Virus record (IMG/VR): IMGVR_UViG_3300007960_002713 | Span: 1 to 23,343 of that record | From: a virus | Length of the DNA: 23,343 nt | Strand: one strand, 5' to 3' | Shown here: one piece after another, positions 14,348 to 21,221 of the stretch | How positions within the stretch are numbered: position 1 is the stretch's first letter | Layout of the letters: each line of letters begins with the position of its first letter | The notes under the pieces: generated by a model | Databases searched by the model: none | Told to the model about the DNA's origin: nothing | What the model saw: only the letters and a program-made list of their open reading frames with translations | Translations under genes and position numbers: made by a program

Positions 14348-15072
14348 ACCGTGTTCTCCTTCCAAGCCTCCACTGTTATTGGGAAAAGCATTTCGGTGAT
14401 TTCCAACATTCCTTTGGCAAGTTGCTGGATTTCCCACTGTGCGCCTTCGTGAGTGCGGAGGTCAATAAACTTAAGTAGGTTGTTCAGGTTGCAAGTTGCA
14501 TAATAAGTTGTATAAAGGTTCTGTGGAAGTACTCCTCGTGCTTGTTCTCGGCAAACTCCTGCTTCGATAAGTCTGTTAAAAAGTTCTAAACTTTTAACGT
14601 GGTGATCTCTAACTGCCTCCGAAGCGGGATAGTCAGGAATGTGAACTACGCCATTAAAAGCAAAATTACTTGAGTTTTTAGTTACACTTGGGTTAATAAG
14701 GTCGTCAGTATTAGACGCTTGTCGGTTTGACTTGTGTTGGGTTCTGAACCTTTTTGGTTCGTAGAACTCCAAGTCAACTTCTGTGTAGCGTCTACTGATC
14801 TCGTTATAAGACCAAGTGCGGTGACGGTGGTGCTGGGAGCGAATGTAGAGCGGCACCTTCACACGGAACGTAACAGAACAGTGTTCCAGCACCGAAGTGT
14901 GGCGATGCTTTATCAGATAGTTAATAAGTTTTTTATCTTTCTCATTTATCTCTTCGACTTCTTTACCGAATGAGACACGGGCGCTATTGACAATAGTCAT
15001 GTCTGAACCCATGTGAGCGATAAAGTCAACTTTACCTATTCCATCACCAAACAACTCTACACTCTTTATCAT
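14344..15072 (-). CDS. thyX: Flavin-dependent thymidylate synthase ThyX
   Basis: ThyX makes dTMP from dUMP using methylene-tetrahydrofolate and FAD/NADPH. The 242-residue product carries the signature RHRTWSYNEISRR at 83-95 (RHRxxSxNExSxR) and the preceding EHCSVTFRVKVPLYIRSQ strand/helix. The length is typical. GGGGAG lies 5 bases before the ATG at 15072. It follows the GroES-like gene after 2 bases and shares a TTGA overlap with the transglycosylase. With dUTPase and dCMP deaminase in the same window it completes dUMP-to-dTMP synthesis for phage DNA. Confidence 0.97.
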   Translation of the reverse strand: MIKSVELFGDGIGKVDFIAHMGSDMTIVNSARVSFGKEVEEINEKDKKLINYLIKHRHTSVLEHCSVTFRVKVPLYIRSQHHRHRTWSYNEISRRYTEVDLEFYEPKRFRTQHKSNRQASNTDDLINPSVTKNSSNFAFNGVVHIPDYPASEAVRDHHVKSLELFNRLIEAGVCREQARGVLPQNLYTTYYATCNLNNLLKFIDLRTHEGAQWEIQQLAKGMLEITEMLFPITVEAWKENTV

Positions 15073-15074
15073 GC

Positions 15075-15359
15075 TTACTCCCCAAAAACTCCATAAACGT
15101 GGTTTTCTTGAATCAATAGAAACTCACCTTGGTCTAAACTTGCTGTCTCAACCATAGCGTCATTTACGACAACAAGAGAACCAACGTCGTCGATGCTGAC
15201 TTTTGTGCAGTCAGTAGACACTTGACTAATTTTATAAACAGCGAACGGGTTTGTTTTTACATTATAATCATCCGGCAGAAGGATAGTCGGACTATCTTCT
15301 TCTTTTTGTTTCGGCGCTTCTTCCAGTAATAGGAAACGATTTCGTGGGTCTAAACTCAT
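15075..15359 (-). CDS. groES-like: GroES-like co-chaperonin, 94 aa
   Basis: The size and layout fit the 10 kDa co-chaperonin: RNRFLLLEEA near the N-terminus, the SPTILLPDDYNV loop (23-34), VYKISQVSTDC strand, a DVGSLVVVND segment, and the end GEFLLIQENHVYGVFGE, much like the C-terminal strand of GroES/gp31-type proteins. It has clearly diverged from bacterial GroES, and the mobile loop is altered, as is common in phage co-chaperonins. A partner GroEL is encoded at the other end of the window. The ATG at 15359 overlaps the previous stop as ATGA. The match is by pattern, not by alignment. Confidence 0.7.
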   Translation of the reverse strand: MSLDPRNRFLLLEEAPKQKEEDSPTILLPDDYNVKTNPFAVYKISQVSTDCTKVSIDDVGSLVVVNDAMVETASLDQGEFLLIQENHVYGVFGE

Positions 15360-15652
15360 ACTTCCTCCTTCAAACCAAACTTCTTCTCAATAATGTCGAA
15401 CATTTCGTTTACTGCATCAAGGTCAGCAGACTTCTGATACATGCGAAGTGCTTTTACAGCAGACCAAATGTCTTCTTTTGTGAGCCAACCGTTCTCGATA
15501 TACTCACCTCGTAGTTCTTTCTTTTGCTCTTTATAAGGTTCGATTGCTTCTTCTAGCGCAATCATGGACTTAAGATAACTAACGATATACTCTTCTTTTG
15601 ATTTCTTGTCTTCTGTTTCGTCCTCGACGACTTGTAAAATTGCTTGATTCAT
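15356..15652 (-). CDS. Coiled-coil phage protein of unknown function, 98 aa
   Basis: This is an all-helical protein. Residues about 20-48 (EEYIVSYLKSMIALEEAIEPYKEQKKELR) form a likely coiled coil, followed by ENGWLTKEDIWSAVKALRMYQKSADLDAVNEMFDIIEKKFG. The pattern recalls conserved hypotheticals of marine T4-like phages, and distantly the helical GapR/DUF2312 type, but I would not assign a function. AAGGAG is 5 bases before the ATG at 15652. It overlaps the GroES-like gene by 4 bases. Confidence 0.78.
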   Translation of the reverse strand: MNQAILQVVEDETEDKKSKEEYIVSYLKSMIALEEAIEPYKEQKKELRGEYIENGWLTKEDIWSAVKALRMYQKSADLDAVNEMFDIIEKKFGLKEEV

Positions 15653-15661
15653 ATTTTCTCC

Positions 15662-15961
15662 TTAATAGCAAATGTAATCATAAGTTTCCCATTGGCAAGT
15701 ATCCCAATAGAAACAGTAGTCAACATAACACTCGTGATCTATGATGGTAGTATCTAGCGTTCTAAAACACTCACAATCTCCAAAACTGTCGTATGACCAA
15801 CAGTATTCATAATTTCTTGGTCCATTATGATAAAAGTTATACTCGCAAGCAGCAATAGACTGCTGTGATTGAGTAGCAAAGTTTACTCTTGAAAGTGGTA
15901 AAGGTCTTACCTCGCACCCAAGAGCAAGTGCGAGGACCAAACCAATTATCGATTTCTTCAT
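15662..15961 (-). CDS. Cys- and Tyr-rich secreted or lipoprotein-like protein, 99 aa
   Basis: The first 16 residues (MKKSIIGLVLALALGC) are a short signal peptide ending in Gly15-Cys16, a possible though imperfect lipobox (Leu rather than Ala/Ser at -2). The mature part carries eight more Cys and many Tyr, Phe and Trp, a pattern of disulfide-rich secreted domains. It would lie in the periplasm or outer envelope. Superinfection exclusion or surface modification is typical for phage lipoproteins, but there is no direct evidence here. The ATG at 15961 has no SD and lies 6 bases after the -10 box of its promoter, so the mRNA is probably leaderless. A GTG at 16033 would start within the RNR gene and is unlikely. 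Confidence 0.75.
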   Translation of the reverse strand: MKKSIIGLVLALALGCEVRPLPLSRVNFATQSQQSIAACEYNFYHNGPRNYEYCWSYDSFGDCECFRTLDTTIIDHECYVDYCFYWDTCQWETYDYICY

Positions 15962-15967
15962 GGGTAT

Positions 15968-15996
15968 ATAATAATAAAATTTTATTATTTTGTCAA
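15968..15996 (-). promoter_or_regulatory. Sigma-70-type promoter of the Cys-rich protein
   Basis: Minus strand -35 TTGACA (15991-15996), -10 TATTAT (15968-15973), spacer 17 bases. Only 6 bases separate the -10 from the ATG at 15961, so transcription should start at or next to the start codon. The spacer is part of a 20-base perfect palindrome (15970-15989). Confidence 0.8.
15970..15989. repeat. Perfect 20-bp AT palindrome within a promoter
   Basis: AATAATAAAA is followed directly by its reverse complement TTTTATTATT. The palindrome covers the whole promoter spacer and part of the -10 box of the Cys-rich gene. It may be an operator for a dimeric repressor, or simply an AT-rich cruciform or hairpin after the RNR gene, which ends 15 bases upstream. 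No T run for a strong terminator follows. Confidence 0.6.
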
Positions 15997-16004
15997 GGGG
16001 TTTT

Positions 16005-17867
16005 TTAGGAAACTTCGCAAGCACCACCAGCACAAGCCAGTTCGCCTTTGAGGTCTGTGTTATCGGATATTTCTACAACATTTGATAGGTCAATGTCTTG
16101 TAGAGTTTGGAGAAGGCGGTTGTAAGTTTCCTCGTCGCAGTCCTCGAAAGGCGCTTGCTTGTAGGTTCCACCGTCATAAGGAAGAACTGAAAGACCGTTA
16201 TAAACATCACGGTTCTCCCACATCCACTCACCAACAGTTTCCCACTCTTCTTCACGGATAGAGACAGTTGCTGAAACGTTATGAGTGTTTTGACCTTTTT
16301 GGTGTCCGCTTTTGACCCACTCTGTTGAAACTTTCTTTACTCTCTCCAACATATCCATAGCAGTTTCGTCTCGTGTAATAGCGCCTTCTGGTGCTTTCTG
16401 TGGGACAGAAATAACTGCTGTGTCGTGTGGTCGGAAGAACTCGTCCTCAACCAACTCTGGGTGGTTGATAGATAAATAAGTGTAAATAGCCTCGTTTTTA
16501 CCGACACGAAGGCGACGAATGTAGTAGTCGTTGTGCCAAGCGTGAATGCCAGAGGAAGTGCCAAGTGTTAGACTTGTTGTTCCTGCTGGTTTAACACAAG
16601 TTGTGCGTGCTGCTGGTTTGATGCCTATTTGGTTCGCTATTCTACGGTTTTCTTTCTTTACTTCCAAAGATGCCTCTTTCATATTCAGTTTTAGGACGTT
16701 TCCAGAAGCAATACCGGTCATAGAGACACCAACGAGAGCGTCTTTCTCTGTTGTTCTGCGCCAAACGTCTCGTAGATAGTGGAAGTCGGTGTAAGACGCT
16801 TGTAGAGTGCCGATAAATGAAGCAGCACGGGCTCTTGCGTTGATTTCCTCTTGACTATCTACGTCAGAAGCGTTGATTTCTGTAAGGTTGCAGAACTGAT
16901 AAGGTCGAAGGGCAATCTCACAGCAAGGGTTGGTGCCCCAATCCTTATCATTTGAGAAATAAAACCCTGGTTCTCCTGCTCCTGATGCTTTTACACGGAA
17001 CCAAAGGTCTTTGAAGAACTCTTCTGTGACCAAGTGTCGCATAAGAACAACAGAGTTGTTTGCTCTACCTCGTTGTGGGTTCTTCTCCCACCAGTGTCCG
17101 CTTTTTGCCGCAATCATTTCGTCGTCTCCTGCGGAAAATAGAGAGATAAGAGCAGCACGACGAATGCCTCCCGCTAAAACAGCGTCAGCGATATAGCAAA
17201 CCATATCGTGAACTTCAATAGGAGTAAGTTTTTCGCCAACTTCTTTGTTTGAGAGCAGACCCTCCAACTTTACAAGACACTCACGGAGAGGTTGTGGTCC
17301 TGGTGCTTTACCGCCTGAAGTAACAAGACTAGCACCTTTTGGTCTAATGTCGCTATAGTCAAAACGAACTTTAGAACCGCCAACAAAATAAGACTTCATA
17401 AGAACTTTAACTGCGTCTGCCCAACCTTCTATTGAATCACCGATAAGATGGCGTCGAGTACGCTTTGTAGATGGGTGAACAATTTCTGGTAATTCCCTGA
17501 CATGATGAAATTGTACGCTGTAACCAACACCAGTGCCTCCAAGAAGTAAAAACATAACTTCATGAAACGAACGCCAATCATCAATAGGAAGATAAGCGCA
17601 ATTAAAGATACGATTAGGGGCAACTTCAACAGGCTTGCCACCAAACTGCATCGAACGCATAGAAGGAAGAACTTTTTTATCATATACATATTCATAAGCA
17701 GCATTAATTTCTTCTTCCAACTCTGGAAATTTCTTTACGTGCATTGCTTTGTTTCGGTCAACTAATTCTGACCAAACTTCTCTTCGCTCTTTCTCTGGTA
17801 AATACTTTGCGTATTTCATGTGGACTGTAATATCTGATAGTGTCTTGTTAGCAATGTCTTGTGGCAT
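16005..17867 (-). CDS. nrdJ: Class II (adenosylcobalamin-dependent) ribonucleotide reductase
   Basis: This monomeric B12-dependent reductase turns ribonucleoside triphosphates into deoxy forms. The 620 aa product carries all five cysteines of the Lactobacillus leichmannii enzyme at matching spacing: Cys90 in FNCAY, Cys315 in the catalytic NPCCE loop (Asn313, Glu317), Cys326 in FCNLTEIN eleven residues later, and the reducing pair Cys612 and Cys617 (CAGGAC) at the C-terminus. It is shorter than that enzyme (739 aa). AAGGAG is about 10 bases before the ATG at 17867. It is 14 bases from the helicase gene. Only 14 bases separate the genes, so a cobalamin riboswitch is excluded here. It needs the host or medium to provide B12. 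Confidence 0.96.
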   Translation of the reverse strand: MPQDIANKTLSDITVHMKYAKYLPEKERREVWSELVDRNKAMHVKKFPELEEEINAAYEYVYDKKVLPSMRSMQFGGKPVEVAPNRIFNCAYLPIDDWRSFHEVMFLLLGGTGVGYSVQFHHVRELPEIVHPSTKRTRRHLIGDSIEGWADAVKVLMKSYFVGGSKVRFDYSDIRPKGASLVTSGGKAPGPQPLRECLVKLEGLLSNKEVGEKLTPIEVHDMVCYIADAVLAGGIRRAALISLFSAGDDEMIAAKSGHWWEKNPQRGRANNSVVLMRHLVTEEFFKDLWFRVKASGAGEPGFYFSNDKDWGTNPCCEIALRPYQFCNLTEINASDVDSQEEINARARAASFIGTLQASYTDFHYLRDVWRRTTEKDALVGVSMTGIASGNVLKLNMKEASLEVKKENRRIANQIGIKPAARTTCVKPAGTTSLTLGTSSGIHAWHNDYYIRRLRVGKNEAIYTYLSINHPELVEDEFFRPHDTAVISVPQKAPEGAITRDETAMDMLERVKKVSTEWVKSGHQKGQNTHNVSATVSIREEEWETVGEWMWENRDVYNGLSVLPYDGGTYKQAPFEDCDEETYNRLLQTLQDIDLSNVVEISDNTDLKGELACAGGACEVS

Positions 17868-17881
17868 TATGTTCTTCTCCT

Positions 17882-19240
17882 TTATCGTTTCATGTTTCTA
17901 AAAACTTCTCTTGCTTTTGAGAAATCTTTTTGTTGTTCTTTTGCTTGTTGTTGCAGTTGTAGTTTCACAACGTCTTCTCTATCGAGGACTTTGATAGCAA
18001 CATTCGAAGTATCCATAAACGCAGAATAAACTATTCCGTCTGGACCGTTTCGGTTTTTAGCGACAAAAATGCGAGCAACATTAGCATTTCTATCCTTGAT
18101 GGTTCTGGATAAACTAATGATAAAGTCAGCAACGAAGCATTTATTAAATGCTTCGGAGATCGACTCCATTGTGATTACTTCTTCGTTTAGACCCTTCCTG
18201 TTGGTCTGTGATGCGGTTACGACTGGACAGCCGAACTCTTGACCAATTCCTCGTAGTTCTTCATAAATAGATTCCAACTCGTGTCTTTTCTCAGAATTTT
18301 TACGAACTGTTGAACTTTTTAGCAAATCGCCATAGTCAACAATAATCATATCAATTTCCATTTCTGTCTGTCTAATCTTCTCTAAATGGTTCTTTAGAGT
18401 GACAGCAGAAGCAGACTTTGTTGGGAACTCTTTAATAATAAGTTGTCCGTCAATATCCTTAACCGTGTCAAAAACTTGATCTTTTTGATTTATAAGGTCG
18501 TCAAGTGGAATACCGGTAAGACAGGCATCATAACGTTGAGCAACTGCTGTATCTGCCAATTCTAGGGTGAAATGAACCACATTTCTACCTTGTTTTAGTG
18601 CCTGTGCTCCAAGATGAACCAAAACATGTGACTTTCCAGCACCAGTTGGAGCAACGACAACTACAAGTTCTCCTTGACCAACCCCACCCTTTGTTATTTT
18701 ATCTATTTTTGACCAACCAGTAGAAATAGGATTTCGCGCTCTTTCAATAAAACGTGCCTCAAAGTCTTTGATGTAATCATAACCGTGGTCGTTACTAATA
18801 CCAAGTCGTAGAGCATCTGAAATAAGTTTTTCTATTTCCTCAAAAGAACACTTATTTAGAAGCGGGACAGACTTCATCATCGCTTTTTTGAGAACTTGCT
18901 TACGGCAGAAGTCCACAGACTTTGAGACAATATAGTCTCGGTCTTGAATGTCTGGGAATGCCGTTAGTTTTACAAAGTAGTCCATTACTTGTTTTTGGAT
19001 TACTTCGTTCTCTTCGTTTAGTTCTGTGTTTAAAACAGAGTTTAGTGTTTCGTTTGTTGGGTGAATACCGTATTCTTTTTTATAGTTGAAAAGTTTTTCT
19101 GTAAACACCTGAAGGTATTTTAGTTCTAGGTATTTTACGTCCAGCACTTCCTGCATTTGGTCGCAGTAAGACCGGTCGTAAACCATAAGTTTACACATAT
19201 TTTCTTGGAATGTCTTTCCAAAAACTCCTAAGTTATCCAT
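17882..19240 (-). CDS. dnaB-like: Replicative DNA helicase (DnaB / T4 gp41 type)
   Basis: This is a hexameric 5'-3' helicase that unwinds the fork and loads primase. The product has 452 aa. After a helical N-terminal domain (1-150) comes the RecA-like motor with Walker A APTGAGKSH (197-205), HFTLEL (223-228) and Walker B IIVDYGDLL (299-307). Further conserved parts are ASQTNRKG and the VAKNRNGPDGI arginine-finger/H4 region. The C-terminus is basic and Gln-rich (LQLQQQAKEQQKDFSKAREVFRNMKR). GAGGAG lies 3 bases before the ATG at 19240, and a sigma-70 promoter precedes it. It heads the operon with nrdJ. Confidence 0.95.
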   Translation of the reverse strand: MDNLGVFGKTFQENMCKLMVYDRSYCDQMQEVLDVKYLELKYLQVFTEKLFNYKKEYGIHPTNETLNSVLNTELNEENEVIQKQVMDYFVKLTAFPDIQDRDYIVSKSVDFCRKQVLKKAMMKSVPLLNKCSFEEIEKLISDALRLGISNDHGYDYIKDFEARFIERARNPISTGWSKIDKITKGGVGQGELVVVVAPTGAGKSHVLVHLGAQALKQGRNVVHFTLELADTAVAQRYDACLTGIPLDDLINQKDQVFDTVKDIDGQLIIKEFPTKSASAVTLKNHLEKIRQTEMEIDMIIVDYGDLLKSSTVRKNSEKRHELESIYEELRGIGQEFGCPVVTASQTNRKGLNEEVITMESISEAFNKCFVADFIISLSRTIKDRNANVARIFVAKNRNGPDGIVYSAFMDTSNVAIKVLDREDVVKLQLQQQAKEQQKDFSKAREVFRNMKR

Positions 19241-19267
19241 TAACTCCTCGCTGTTTGGGTGGATATA

Positions 19268-19296
19268 AATATAACCTTTATTCTTTCAAAAGTCAA
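19268..19296 (-). promoter_or_regulatory. Sigma-70-type promoter of the helicase gene
   Basis: Minus strand -35 TTGACT (19291-19296), -10 TATATT (19268-19273), spacer 17 bases. The leader would be about 22 bases long. It lies in the 106-base gap between the 53-residue gene and the helicase; the rest of that gap holds the possible terminator at 19339-19366 and nothing else I can see. Confidence 0.8.
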
Positions 19297-19338
19297 GTTG
19301 AATCTGAACTATTTTATAAGTCGTGAGAGTTATAAGGC

Positions 19339-19366
19339 AAAAAAGTTTAGCGTCTTGGTAAACGCT
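19339..19366 (-). terminator. Possible Rho-independent terminator after the 53-residue gene
   Basis: Two overlapping stems are possible on the minus strand, AGCGT/ACGCT and GTTTA/TAAAC. They lie at the stop codon of the gene at 19347-19508 and are followed at once by six T. The stems are short (5 bp), so the terminator may be weak or leaky. Confidence 0.4.
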
Positions 19367-19508
19367 TTCTTTTCTTTTTCTTTTTGCCTTTACTAGTCTC
19401 GGAAGTGTCTGAAATGTTTGAGTTTTCACTCATGTCCATTGGTTGTACGAAGGCGCTAGATAACAGTATGTAAAGCATTAAGCCAAAACTGTATAAAAAT
19501 CTACGCAC
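19347..19508 (-). CDS. 53-residue hydrophobic-start, basic-end protein (GTG start)
   Basis: This short gene starts with GTG at 19508, preceded by CAGGAGG 6 bases away, a near-perfect SD, and by a sigma-70 promoter. The product begins MRRFLYSFGLMLYILLSSAF, a signal peptide or single membrane span, then a Ser/Asn/Glu-rich middle, and ends in an unusually basic tail (KGKKKKKRKRLPRR). The strong SD and dedicated promoter argue that it is real. A toxin-like, holin-like or anchoring role is possible; the sequence does not decide. Confidence 0.7.
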   Translation of the reverse strand: MRRFLYSFGLMLYILLSSAFVQPMDMSENSNISDTSETSKGKKKKKRKRLPRR

Positions 19509-19538
19509 TTGGTGCCTCCTGGGTTACACAGTAAATAC

Positions 19539-19567
19539 ATATTAACTTATACTAAACGCATAGTCAA
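19539..19567 (-). promoter_or_regulatory. Sigma-70-type promoter of the 53-residue gene
   Basis: Minus strand -35 TTGACT (19562-19567), -10 TAATAT (19539-19544), spacer 17 bases. It gives a leader of about 24 bases that holds the CAGGAGG SD. It partly follows the end of the 79-residue gene at 19576. Confidence 0.75.
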
Positions 19568-19575
19568 GTGCTATT

Positions 19576-19815
19576 TTATTTAAAAATTCTGTCTTTTGCT
19601 GTGAGAAACATTTTAGGTAGAAAAGATTTCTTCAGTCTGAGCAGTCTATCGAACTTTGCTCCTTTGCGAGCGTCGATAAATTCACCAGTTGGTTTGTTGA
19701 TTTCGCCGTCAATCATTTGATCTCCGAAGTCATAGAACTTTGACTTTCCTTCTGGTGGTTTTGCTGTTACGGTGAATGATAGTGTTAGTAGAATGGTAAT
19801 AAATAATTTTTTCAT
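19576..19815 (-). CDS. Small signal-peptide protein of unknown function, 79 aa
   Basis: Residues 1-18 (MKKLFITILLTLSFTVTA) form a typical signal peptide with likely cleavage after TVTA. The mature part KPPEGKSKFYDFGDQMIDGEINKPTG..FIDARKGAKFDRLLRLKKSFLPKMFLTAKDRIFK recalls a small conserved protein family of marine T4-like phages, without known function. In those relatives, from memory, the domain is cytoplasmic, so the signal peptide here is notable. I use the ATG at 19815, preceded by GGGGG; a GTG at 19848 lies within a hairpin. The gene follows the HExxH gene after 57 bases. Confidence 0.75.
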   Translation of the reverse strand: MKKLFITILLTLSFTVTAKPPEGKSKFYDFGDQMIDGEINKPTGEFIDARKGAKFDRLLRLKKSFLPKMFLTAKDRIFK

Positions 19816-19825
19816 TTGAGCCCCC

Positions 19826-19856
19826 ATAGTGGGTGTGAAGATGACCACACCCCTAT
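19826..19856 (-). other. Stable hairpin in the leader of the 79-residue gene
   Basis: GGGTGTG and CACACCC form a perfect 7-bp GC-rich stem (19831-19837 with 19846-19852), extended by ATAG/CTAT past one bulged base, with an 8-base loop. It lies between the HExxH gene and the 79-residue gene, ending directly before the G-rich SD. No T run follows, so it is more likely an mRNA stabiliser or translation control element than a terminator. Confidence 0.6.
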
Positions 19857-19872
19857 AGGTAACTAGTTGCTT

Positions 19873-20250
19873 TTATCTTTGACGACTAAACAAATCTCTT
19901 ACGTGACTTGTCCATGCCCAGCATTTTCTATTTGCTAGATATTCTGGGTCTGTGTCGTTCACATAGGCTTCCATTTCAAATGGGTTGCCATAATAAGCAG
20001 TTTTCCAACTTCCCTTTGTAAAGCGACCAATAACATAAAATAACCCATACAATATCCATTGAAGGACAAACAACATTTCAACTTGCTGTAAGAAGTGAAT
20101 TGTCTCGTGAGTTTTTGTTTTCTCGTTTAACTCTCCACGGCAAACAACAAATGGTCCAGCGGAAAATGCCCATACGTCAATAGGGGCAATCTTTGATAAC
20201 CAGACAGGTAGTTTGCTATTTTCAATAAAAATTGGTTTTAAGTTCTTCAT
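19873..20250 (-). CDS. Membrane-associated HExxH metallopeptidase-like protein
   Basis: A 125-residue protein with HETIH at 48-52, the zinc-binding HExxH motif, and a second candidate ligand Glu in NPFEMEAY (89-96). Between them lies a hydrophobic stretch MLFVLQWILYGLFYVIGRF (59-77), a probable membrane span, so the active site would sit near the membrane. From memory, a similar H-E-x-I-H...LEL...FEREAY layout occurs in a family of small bacterial (Bacteroidetes) proteins of unknown function. The substrate is unknown. The ATG at 20250 overlaps the exonuclease stop as ATGA, with AAGGA about 10 bases upstream. Confidence 0.65.
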   Translation of the reverse strand: MKNLKPIFIENSKLPVWLSKIAPIDVWAFSAGPFVVCRGELNEKTKTHETIHFLQQVEMLFVLQWILYGLFYVIGRFTKGSWKTAYYGNPFEMEAYVNDTDPEYLANRKCWAWTSHVRDLFSRQR

Positions 20251-21221
20251 TTATTAAGTTCCTTTTTATCCCTTTGGATTTTTGCGAACTGCTCGAACAT
20301 ACCGTTCCAATTAATCTCATTGATTCCGTCTTCCAGCATCATAACTTGTGTTTGAGTTTTATTGAAGGTGTGTTCGAAGTTGTCAAGAATCCATTCGATA
20401 CTCTGTTTAGTCTGTGCCGAAAGGCTTGGGCTATACAGTTGCATCAGGTTATAATTAGATTGCACAAGGTCTTTATGCTCTGTTATGGCATCGTACACCT
20501 TTGCTGTGCTCTCCTGGTTCTCGCAGAACTCTATTAGATCATTGAGATAAACATCGTCTTCTTTCTCAAAAAAAGGAAAGCGTTTTGCTACGGTTTTTAG
20601 TCCAACAGAGGGAACTCCGTCAAGGTTGTCTGACTTATCTCCAACAATAGCACGGGCAAGAGCAAAGTTGTTTGGGTGAATGCCGTGCTCTTTTATTACA
20701 GTTTTCTGTGTTAGTAATTGTTTCTGAACTGGTCTGTAAAGAATAGTGTTATGGTCCAGCAGTTGATAAAAGTCTTTATCGCTTGAAACAATAATCTTTT
20801 GAGCGTCTTTTAGAGACGAATAACGACAAAGGTAAGCAATAATGTCGTCTGCTTCTACTTCGTCTGCTATTAGTTGGACTACTGGAAGGTTATTCAGATA
20901 GTTCCAAATGCGTTCCATTTGCCAAATTTTATTTTCTTTTTCTTGGTCCTCCGTCAAAACCTTGAAGTTGCGGTTGAGACGAATAGGGGCACGACCCTCT
21001 TTGTAGTTCTTGTTTTGCTGTTTGCGCTTGCGAGAACCACCTCGTCCGTCCCAGCAGACAATAACTTGGGTTGGGTTCATTTCACGGCAAAGTTTCTGTA
21101 AGGACTTGAGAAAACCAGTTGTTCCACCGATAGGTTGTCCGTCTTTTGATATTTGTGGGACTACAATGTAGTTTCGTAGGAACATGTTTAGTCCGTCAAT
21201 AATAATAATTCGTTCGCTCAA
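20247..21221 (-). CDS. 5'-3' exonuclease / flap endonuclease (FEN, TTG start)
   Basis: This enzyme removes RNA primers and 5' flaps, like T5 exonuclease, T4 RNase H or the Pol I N-terminal domain. The 324 aa product shows the metal-binding acids of the family: Asp9 in IIIIDGLNMF, Asp58 in CWDG, EADDII (123-128), SSDKDF with Asp148 and Asp150, and GDKSDNLDGVPSVG with Asp195 and Asp198, leading into the helix-hairpin-helix. I start at the TTG at 21221, which overlaps the deaminase stop as TTGA; AAGGAG is 8 bases upstream. An ATG at 21308 lies within the deaminase gene and would add residues outside the conserved fold. A DnaE polymerase lacks its own 5' nuclease, so this gene fills that gap. Confidence 0.9.
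   Translation of the reverse strand: MSERIIIIDGLNMFLRNYIVVPQISKDGQPIGGTTGFLKSLQKLCREMNPTQVIVCWDGRGGSRKRKQQNKNYKEGRAPIRLNRNFKVLTEDQEKENKIWQMERIWNYLNNLPVVQLIADEVEADDIIAYLCRYSSLKDAQKIIVSSDKDFYQLLDHNTILYRPVQKQLLTQKTVIKEHGIHPNNFALARAIVGDKSDNLDGVPSVGLKTVAKRFPFFEKEDDVYLNDLIEFCENQESTAKVYDAITEHKDLVQSNYNLMQLYSPSLSAQTKQSIEWILDNFEHTFNKTQTQVMMLEDGINEINWNGMFEQFAKIQRDKKELNK

Noticed and set aside
16005-16033. GTG at 16033 as start of the Cys-rich protein (24 extra residues)
   Set aside because: The extension overlaps the RNR C-terminus and its promoter, and it would bury the signal peptide; the ATG at 15961 fits better.
17868-17881. Search for a cobalamin riboswitch before the B12-dependent reductase
   Set aside because: Only 14 bases separate the helicase stop and the reductase start, too short for a riboswitch.
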